From assembly GCA_947040475.1 (NCBI GenBank), contig CAMRBT010000078.1:1-7195 (forward strand): a stretch of DNA of 7,195 nucleotides, written 5' to 3'. Source of the DNA: an uncultured Brevinema sp. GTDB lineage: Bacteria; Spirochaetota; Brevinematia; Brevinematales; Brevinemataceae. The notes below the pieces were generated by a model that was not told the origin of the DNA, did not search any database, and saw nothing but the letters and a program-made list of their open reading frames with translations. A program made the position numbers and the translations under genes. Positions 1 to 4,386 of the stretch are shown here, one piece after another (the stretch's first letter is position 1; each line of letters starts with the position of its first letter).

Positions 1-416
1 AAAAGTCCTACAATTATAAGAAGTTTATTATGACTAAATTTATGCATCATTCTATAACGAGCACTAATGGGATGAGAGGAAGAATCTATAGCTATCATAA
101 TCAATGCTACAAATACTCCAGGCCACATATTTCTAAAAAAGACAATAGTATACCAAACTTCAGGAAGTAGCATACTATTGTTACCTTTATATTGTTGAAT
201 AAATGGTAAGATAATATTATTGATTTCTATCCAATTTTGCATAGAGTTTGGAATATAAAACCATATTATTATGCCAGAGACAAATAAACCTATAAGATAT
301 AAGTAATTATATCTTACTGATTTTAATAAGCTTATATTCTGAAGAATAGTTGTCAAACTTCCCATAAATAGAAAAAATACACAAGCTATCCCCCATACAA
401 AAATTGAAAAATCCAT
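1..416 (-). CDS. Partial multi-pass membrane protein, unrecognised (3' end outside window)
   Basis: I translated this open frame by hand: it starts at the ATG at 416-414 and stays open for 138 codons to the left edge, so the C-terminus is missing. The protein begins MDFSIFVWGIACVFFLF. Hydrophobic stretches near residues 3-20, 38-56 and 95-112, with a fourth starting near 131, point to a polytopic inner-membrane protein. An in-frame TGA lies just upstream of the start, and a purine-rich GAAAGAG (427-421) sits 4 nt before it, which supports this start. It follows rpsR on the same strand after a 36-nt gap with no terminator, so it is probably the fourth gene of the ribosomal operon. In many bacteria rplI follows rpsR, and in some a DUF2232/YybS-type membrane protein lies between them. 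That family is a positional guess only, since I see no diagnostic motif. I do not assign a function. Confidence 0.65.
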   Translation of the reverse strand, partial: MDFSIFVWGIACVFFLFMGSLTTILQNISLLKSVRYNYLYLIGLFVSGIIIWFYIPNSMQNWIEINNIILPFIQQYKGNNSMLLPEVWYTIVFFRNMWPGVFVALIMIAIDSSSHPISARYRMMHKFSHNKLLIIVGL

Positions 417-452
417 ATTACTCTTTCACCCTTAATATTGAATTACTTACAA

Positions 453-950
453 TTAACGAGCTGAGAATGGTAAGAAAGCCATTATACGAGACTTCTTAAT
501 TTCTCTAGCTAATACACGTTGATACTTAGAACTTGTTCCAGTAATACGACGTGGTACGATTTTACCACTAGGCATGATAAATCTTTTTAATAATTCAATA
601 TTTTTATAATCTATAGTAGCTGGATCGATTTGGTTGGTTGTAAATTTACATACTTTTTTAGCAAAGAATGATTTTTTCTTTCCACCAGCTCCGCCACCAG
701 GACGAAAGCCTCTGTTCATAGGAGGTCTTGAACCGTCTCTAGGTTGGTATCCACCTTCTCTTGGTGCTCCACCGTCTCTAGGTTGGTATCCGCCTTCTCT
801 TGGTGCTCCACCGTCTCTAGGTTGGTATCCGCCTTCTTTTCTAGGCTTAAATTCTTTAGTACCATCATTCATCGTTTTATTCAAATTATCTAACACTTTT
901 CCTGCATCTTCAAGATCGGAATGTGTGTTTACGTTTTGTTCTTCAGACAT
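453..950 (-). CDS. rpsR: 30S ribosomal protein bS18 with long repeat-bearing N-terminal tail
   Basis: This is bS18, which pairs with bS6 on the platform of the 30S subunit. The last 75 or so residues of the 165 match the family closely: KKVCKFTT, IDYKNIELLKRFI, SGKIVPRRITGTSSKYQRVLAREIKKSR and the end AFLPF. It has only one cysteine (Cys101), as in E. coli, so there is no sign of a zinc-binding set. E. coli S18 is about 75 residues long, so roughly 90 residues here are extra: an acidic start (MSEEQNVNTHSDLEDAGK), then a Gly/Arg/Pro/Tyr-rich part with EGGYQPRDGGAPR units at residues 39-73, then GGGAGGKKK. That tail is probably disordered. I start at 950 because GGAG (960-957) lies 6 nt upstream. 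The in-frame ATG at 962, which would add four residues, has no comparable site and contributes the first G of this one. The gene follows ssb by 27 nt. Confidence 0.96.
   Translation of the reverse strand: MSEEQNVNTHSDLEDAGKVLDNLNKTMNDGTKEFKPRKEGGYQPRDGGAPREGGYQPRDGGAPREGGYQPRDGSRPPMNRGFRPGGGAGGKKKSFFAKKVCKFTTNQIDPATIDYKNIELLKRFIMPSGKIVPRRITGTSSKYQRVLAREIKKSRIMAFLPFSAR
732..836 (-). repeat. 39-bp in-frame tandem repeat inside rpsR (2.7 copies)
   Basis: Two full 39-bp units (836-798 and 797-759) are identical base for base. A partial 27-bp third unit (758-732) differs at one position, a synonymous GGC-to-GGT glycine change. Each full unit encodes EGGYQPRDGGAPR, so changes in copy number keep the reading frame. 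The lack of synonymous divergence suggests recent tandem duplication or continued homogenisation by slippage or recombination. Confidence 0.96.
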
Positions 951-977
951 ATTTTTCTCCATTATTTATCAAGATTT

Positions 978-1517
978 TTAGAAAGGTACGTCCTCATCAA
1001 AGGGATCGTACTTATCAAGAGGGGCATCATTGAAATCTGTGTTATCATAGTAATCTTCTTCTTTTTTAGGTGCTGCTGGCTCTTGTTTTGCAGGAGCTGC
1101 GGCAGCCTGATATTGTTGAGAAGAAGATGGTGCTGCAGAATTGTTATTATTGTTGTTGTTATAACCACCACCTTGGGAGGAACCTTGTCCGCCACCAGAT
1201 GATAAAAATTCAACTCTTTCTGCGATAACTTCAACGATGGACCGTCTAGTTCCATCTTGTGCTGTCCATGTGCGTTGTTCTAGTCTACCGTCAACAGCGA
1301 CCTGTTTACCTTTACTAAGGTATTGGTTTGCTGTTTCAGCAGCTTTATTCCAAACAACTACAGTAAAGAATGACACTGAGTCTTGTCCATCTTTTGAAGG
1401 ACGTCCACCCACTGCAATTCCAAAACGAGCTACAGGTGCTCCACTTGGTGTGTAGCGTAACTCTACATCATTGGACAAACGCCCAACGAGTACTACTCTG
1501 TTTATATCCCAAGCCAT
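978..1517 (-). CDS. ssb: Single-stranded DNA-binding protein SSB
   Basis: SSB coats single-stranded DNA during replication, repair and recombination, usually as a homotetramer. Of 179 residues, about 1-107 form the OB fold (DINRVVLVGRLSNDVELRYT, then VSFFTVVVWNK, KGKQVAVDGRLEQRTW). By alignment to E. coli, Phe50, Trp56 and Trp84 take the places of the DNA-stacking residues Trp54, Phe60 and Trp88. Residues 108-170 are a low-complexity linker with a GGGQGSSQGGG patch, seven consecutive Asn and Ala/Gln/Pro-rich runs. The end DEDVPF is the acidic tip that binds partner proteins in this family. I start at 1517 (MAWDINR), 1 nt after the rpsF stop. The only in-frame extension begins with TTG at 1535, inside rpsF. 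The Shine-Dalgarno is weak (GGA, 8 nt away), so translation is probably coupled to rpsF. ssb between rpsF and rpsR is a common bacterial order. Confidence 0.97.
   Translation of the reverse strand: MAWDINRVVLVGRLSNDVELRYTPSGAPVARFGIAVGGRPSKDGQDSVSFFTVVVWNKAAETANQYLSKGKQVAVDGRLEQRTWTAQDGTRRSIVEVIAERVEFLSSGGGQGSSQGGGYNNNNNNNSAAPSSSQQYQAAAAPAKQEPAAPKKEEDYYDNTDFNDAPLDKYDPFDEDVPF
1140..1160 (-). repeat. Poly-asparagine AAY codon run in ssb linker
   Basis: Seven consecutive asparagine codons (AAC AAC AAC AAT AAT AAC AAT) encode residues 120-126 of the SSB linker. AAC and AAT are mixed, so this is not a pure trinucleotide microsatellite. It lies in the intrinsically disordered part, where length varies freely among SSBs. 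Confidence 0.9.
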
Positions 1518-1518
1518 C

Positions 1519-1809
1519 TTATGAATCCAAGACAACCATGTGTCTTATGATACCTTGATCATATTTAATAGCTTCCTCAAAAGCTACCAATTGTTCTGGG
1601 ATTGCATTAATACTAACAAAGTAGTAATATGCACGAGTGAATTTCTCACGATTCTTAACAATTGTATATGCTAATTCGCGGACTCCCATCGTAGTATTTT
1701 CTGAAACAAGTTCAGTATTTGTTTTACCGAGAGCTGTCTTAATGCGCTCGAGTGCCACAACATGTTCGCTTTCTCTCAAAAGAAAAGCTATTTCGTATTT
1801 TCTAGACAT
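1519..1809 (-). CDS. rpsF: 30S ribosomal protein bS6
   Basis: bS6 binds bS18 and the central domain of 16S rRNA in the 30S platform. At 96 residues it has the usual length and one ferredoxin-like domain. It begins SRKYEIAFLL and carries the family signature GVRELAYTIVKNREKFTRAYYYFV at about 42-65, then a C-terminal strand with DQGIIRHMVV. I chose the ATG at 1809 because a near-perfect AAAGGAGG (1821-1814) lies 4 nt upstream. The in-frame ATG at 1836 would add MGNGPKGGN, which is the leader hairpin and the ribosome-binding site read as protein, so I reject it. It is the first gene of the minus-strand operon. Its stop is 1 nt before the ssb start, which favours translational coupling. Expression is probably controlled by the leader structure that covers its ribosome-binding site. 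Confidence 0.97.
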   Translation of the reverse strand: MSRKYEIAFLLRESEHVVALERIKTALGKTNTELVSENTTMGVRELAYTIVKNREKFTRAYYYFVSINAIPEQLVAFEEAIKYDQGIIRHMVVLDS

Positions 1810-1813
1810 ATTT

Positions 1814-1858
1814 CCTCCTTTCGGACCATTGCCCATACATTAAAATATGGGAAGAAGG
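1814..1858 (-). promoter_or_regulatory. S6:S18-type autoregulatory leader of rpsF, covering the Shine-Dalgarno
   Basis: The mRNA 5' of rpsF can fold into two stacked stems. P1 pairs CCUUCUU (1858-1852) with AAGGAGG (1820-1814): seven pairs including one G-U, and they cover the ribosome-binding site. P2 pairs CCCAUA (1851-1846) with UAUGGG (1837-1832) around an 8-nt loop. The only unpaired internal part is an 11-nt 3' bulge (1831-1821) that contains CCG at 1824-1822. A CCG-bearing bulge between a stem and a hairpin upstream of rpsF is the known architecture of the element bound by the S6:S18 complex, which mimics its 16S rRNA site. I infer feedback repression: excess S6:S18 would hold P1 closed and block rpsF translation, and the coupled genes with it. 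I drew the folding by eye, without energy calculation. Confidence 0.78.
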
Positions 1859-1881
1859 TCGAAAATAATTAAAGACCAATT

Positions 1882-1911
1882 AGTATAACACGATACTTAT
1901 GAATTTGTCAA
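1882..1911 (-). promoter_or_regulatory. Sigma70-type promoter of the rpsF-ssb-rpsR operon
   Basis: On the minus strand a perfect -35 box TTGACA (1911-1906) is followed after 18 bp by TATACT (1887-1882), five of six matches to the -10 consensus. Transcription would start near 1875, giving a leader of about 65 nt that contains the whole rpsF regulatory hairpin. This is the strongest minus-strand promoter match in the divergent region. Confidence 0.8.
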
Positions 1912-2010
1912 TATTATTTTCGCTATGAATTTACAGTATAAATCTCTTTTGTATGTTAATATTAATAAATATATAGAATTACGAATAACTATATATACCA
2001 TGCTTATTTA
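1912..2010. other. AT-rich middle of the divergent intergenic region, no gene seen
   Basis: The 284-bp gap between rpsF and the peptidase gene (1810-2093) holds the two divergent promoters and the rpsF leader. The part between the two -35 boxes is very AT-rich and contains no credible open frame, tRNA or stable hairpin. The nonamer TATGAATTT occurs at 1898-1906 (within the rpsF promoter) and again at 1924-1932, 26 bp apart. That could be a binding site pair or chance in such AT-rich DNA. Confidence 0.5.
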
Positions 2011-2039
2011 TTGAAAAATATAAAAAATTATGCTATACT
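2011..2039 (+). promoter_or_regulatory. Extended -10 sigma70-type promoter of the plus-strand operon
   Basis: TTGAAA (2011-2016), a 17-bp spacer and TATACT (2034-2039) preceded by TGC (extended -10) form a good promoter. Transcription would start near 2046, about 48 nt before the peptidase gene. AAAGGA (2081-2086) is the ribosome-binding site, 7 nt from the ATG. I see no stable hairpin in the 5' UTR. Confidence 0.72.
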
Positions 2040-2093
2040 ATTGACTAATATAATCATATTTATTCAATTCTACCAATTTAAAAGGACTATTTT

Positions 2094-3164
2094 ATGCAAA
2101 ATATAAAAAATATATTTATCAAAATATATAATAATATCCTAACTTTGCTTCCCTTAAAATCTCTAGTCACTGTTAATAACAGTCCCAGCACACCAATTTT
2201 TCAATTAAAAACAAAAAAAATAAATATTCATCTAGTACCTATCTTAATAGCTTTTATTATTTTATTTGGTATCATCTTCTTTAACACTAGTGTTACTCTT
2301 GGATCAAACAAAATCTCTTTAGGTGATTCTGCTCTAACCGAAATGATAGTACAAAAAGAAAGCACCCAAACTCTTAATCATAAACCCATCACAACAAAAG
2401 AAGAACTTCAATTAATCTCTAACACAGCACCTCTTTCTTTTGCTTTTTATCGTATTCTCCCAGGAGAGAATCTATCTTCCGTAGCTACCAAATTTGGACT
2501 ATCTATGGCAACAGTACTTTCTTTAAACAGTTTAGACAATGCCCATTCTCTCAGTGTTGGACAAAAAATATTAATACCCACTCGATCAGGAATTATTTTT
2601 AACACAACAAATAAAGAATCAGTTTCAGCTATCGCAGAGCGTTATGGTATTTCAGCAGAACAAACATCTCTTGTTAATGCACTCGCTCAAGATGAAATTC
2701 AAGAAGGAACTACTTTATTTTTGCCTGATGCCAATCTTTCTTTCAAAGCTATGGCTGAAATTCTTGGATATCAATTTATCAATCCTGTTCCTGGATATAG
2801 AAGAATATCTTCTCATTTTGGTTGGAGAAGACACCCTATTCTAAAAAAACGTATTCTTCATAGAGGTATTGATTTTGCAGCACGTATAGGTACACCTATC
2901 TATGCTCCTAAAGAAGGTCGTGTCGTGTCTGCTGGCTGGAGTGGAAGTTTTGGACTTACTATCGTCATAAGACATAATAATGGACTTACTACTTTGTACG
3001 CTCATCAATCGGTATTGTTTGTCAAAGCTGGTCAATGGGTTACTACGGGACAACGTATTGGTTCTGTTGGTAATACAGGACGCTCTACAGGACCTCATTT
3101 ACATTTTGAGGTACGTAAATATGGACAAGCTAGAAATCCTGTATATAATGGATTGCAAATATAA
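2094..3164 (+). CDS. Membrane-anchored LysM / M23 peptidoglycan endopeptidase
   Basis: This is a cell-wall hydrolase or hydrolase-like protein of 356 residues. Residues 1-46 are a basic cytoplasmic tail ending KTKKINIH. Residues 47-64 form one membrane helix with no obvious cleavage site, so I infer a signal anchor with the rest in the periplasm. Two LysM-like glycan-binding repeats follow, a good one at about 118-163 (FYRILPGENLSSVATKFGLS to ILIPT) and a more diverged one at about 168-212. A LytM/M23 domain covers about 235-350. The zinc and catalytic set is complete: His256 and Asp260 (HRGID), His304 (YAH), and His335 and His337 (HLHFE), so it is predicted to be active rather than an EnvC/NlpD-type degenerate activator. 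M23 enzymes cleave peptide cross-links in peptidoglycan. It is the first gene of the plus-strand operon, 33 nt before the PLP enzyme. Substrate bond and physiological role (growth, division or flagellar passage) cannot be told from sequence. Confidence 0.93.
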   Translation: MQNIKNIFIKIYNNILTLLPLKSLVTVNNSPSTPIFQLKTKKINIHLVPILIAFIILFGIIFFNTSVTLGSNKISLGDSALTEMIVQKESTQTLNHKPITTKEELQLISNTAPLSFAFYRILPGENLSSVATKFGLSMATVLSLNSLDNAHSLSVGQKILIPTRSGIIFNTTNKESVSAIAERYGISAEQTSLVNALAQDEIQEGTTLFLPDANLSFKAMAEILGYQFINPVPGYRRISSHFGWRRHPILKKRILHRGIDFAARIGTPIYAPKEGRVVSAGWSGSFGLTIVIRHNNGLTTLYAHQSVLFVKAGQWVTTGQRIGSVGNTGRSTGPHLHFEVRKYGQARNPVYNGLQI

Positions 3165-3197
3165 TATATAATTTTATATAGTAATAAAGGGGTAGAT

Positions 3198-4379
3198 ATG
3201 GCTATTAATTTTGATAATATTTTACACCGTAAAAACACCAACTGTAAACGCTGGGATACGCTAGCTCAATACCATTCTGACATTGTACCTATGGGTATTG
3301 CAGATATGGATTTTCCCTGTCCCCCAGAAATAATAGAAGCTCTCAAAAAAAGATTAGATCATCCTTGTTTTGGATATACCTATCCTTCTGATAATCTCAA
3401 AAAATTAATCGTTCAACACCTACAAACACAACATGGCTGGACTATAAAAAAAGAGTGGATAGTATTTTATACAGATGCAACCACTTCTTTATATTTTATC
3501 TTTAATGGCATCAAAAACAAATTACAAAAACCCTCTCAAAATCAAGTAATTCTTCAACCCCCTGTATTTGGTCCTTTCTTTAATGATATTAAAAGAGCTA
3601 GTTTAGTACCCTTGACTAATCCTTTATCATTACAAGATTTATCATATGCTATGGATTTTGAGGGTTTACAAAATATTTTCAAAAAAAACAAGACTGTCAG
3701 TAGTCTTATTGTCTGCAATCCTCACAATCCCATAGGGAAAGTTTGGAAAAAAGAAGAATTACTTACTTTAGGTAATTTATGTGTTCAAAATAATTGTGTT
3801 ATTATTTCTGATGAATTACATTCAGATCTTATACTACCTAAATATAAACACACTCCTATTGCTTCTCTTTCTCCAGAAATAGAGCAAAACACGATCACGC
3901 TCATCTCACCAGGTAAAGGATATAATATTGCAGGATTAAAAATTTCAGCAGCTATCATACCAAATGACGATATTAGGTCTCATATTAGTTTTGTTACTAA
4001 TAATATGGATCCTAGTATTTTTGCAACTATCGCTTATGAAACTGCCCTCACCCATGCACCCAAAAATTATACTCCAGCTTTGATGAAGTATATAGAAAAG
4101 AATTTTGACTATGTAGATCAATTCTTAAAAGCTCATTTACCTAATATCAAATTAACACCTCCGCAAGCTACTTTTTTAGCATGGATTGATCTGAGAGATC
4201 TTAAAATGACAAATACAGAATTAGAAGATTTTATACTCAACAAAGCCAAAATTCATGTGGTTTTTGGGCATACTTTTGGAGAGGGTGGTGAAGGATTCAT
4301 ACGCCTCAATATAGGAGCTCCTTTAGACCAAATAAAAAAAGCACTCTTCCAACTAAAAGAGGCTTTAGTAACACTATAA
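3198..4379 (+). CDS. patB: MalY/PatB-family PLP-dependent C-S lyase / aminotransferase
   Basis: This is a class I/II fold-type I PLP enzyme of 393 residues, matching MalY (about 390) in length. Family features in order are MGIADMDFPCPPEI (32-45), GYTYPS (59-64), PPVFGPFF (121-128), CNPHNPIGKVW (173-183), SDELHSDL (204-211), SPGKGYNIAGLK (237-248) and FIRLNIG (367-373). Lys240 should form the Schiff base, Asp205 should contact the PLP ring nitrogen, Asn177 the PLP O3', and Arg369 should bind the substrate carboxylate. Characterised members split cystathionine or cysteine S-conjugates into a thiol (or homocysteine), pyruvate and ammonia. E. coli MalY also represses the maltose system, a role I would not transfer. 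Two departures stand out: the segment after IVFYT reads DATTSLYF where a Gly-rich GVV-type motif is usual, and a Phe (Phe124) replaces the usual PVY tyrosine over the cofactor. The start follows AAAGGGG by 5 nt. It is probably cytoplasmic. The exact substrate is not predictable. Confidence 0.9.
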   Translation: MAINFDNILHRKNTNCKRWDTLAQYHSDIVPMGIADMDFPCPPEIIEALKKRLDHPCFGYTYPSDNLKKLIVQHLQTQHGWTIKKEWIVFYTDATTSLYFIFNGIKNKLQKPSQNQVILQPPVFGPFFNDIKRASLVPLTNPLSLQDLSYAMDFEGLQNIFKKNKTVSSLIVCNPHNPIGKVWKKEELLTLGNLCVQNNCVIISDELHSDLILPKYKHTPIASLSPEIEQNTITLISPGKGYNIAGLKISAAIIPNDDIRSHISFVTNNMDPSIFATIAYETALTHAPKNYTPALMKYIEKNFDYVDQFLKAHLPNIKLTPPQATFLAWIDLRDLKMTNTELEDFILNKAKIHVVFGHTFGEGGEGFIRLNIGAPLDQIKKALFQLKEALVTL

Positions 4380-4386
4380 GGATACA

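Noticed and set aside
732..836. Regular repeat spacing that could suggest a CRISPR array
   Set aside because: The copies are directly adjacent with no spacers and lie in frame inside rpsR.
951..962. Upstream ATG for rpsR at 962
   Set aside because: It has no ribosome-binding site of its own, and the GGAG it overlaps is correctly placed for the ATG at 950.
634..981. Plus-strand 115-codon open frame antisense to rpsR, with a Pro/Leu/Gly-rich repeat
   Set aside because: It is the reverse reading of the bS18 tandem repeat. It lacks a ribosome-binding site and overlaps a certain gene.
1518..1535. TTG start for ssb at 1535
   Set aside because: It lies within rpsF, and family members start at the MxxDINR-type sequence, matching the ATG at 1517.
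1810..1836. Upstream ATG for rpsF at 1836
   Set aside because: The added residues would be encoded by the leader bulge and the Shine-Dalgarno. The ATG at 1809 has a near-perfect site.
2041..2054. TTGACT followed by TATAAT as a second plus-strand promoter
   Set aside because: The boxes are only 2 bp apart, far from the 16-18 bp required. The extended -10 promoter just upstream explains expression.
2841..3098. Minus-strand 85-codon open frame within the peptidase gene
   Set aside because: It is a shadow of the well-conserved M23 domain, with no ribosome-binding site or recognisable motif.
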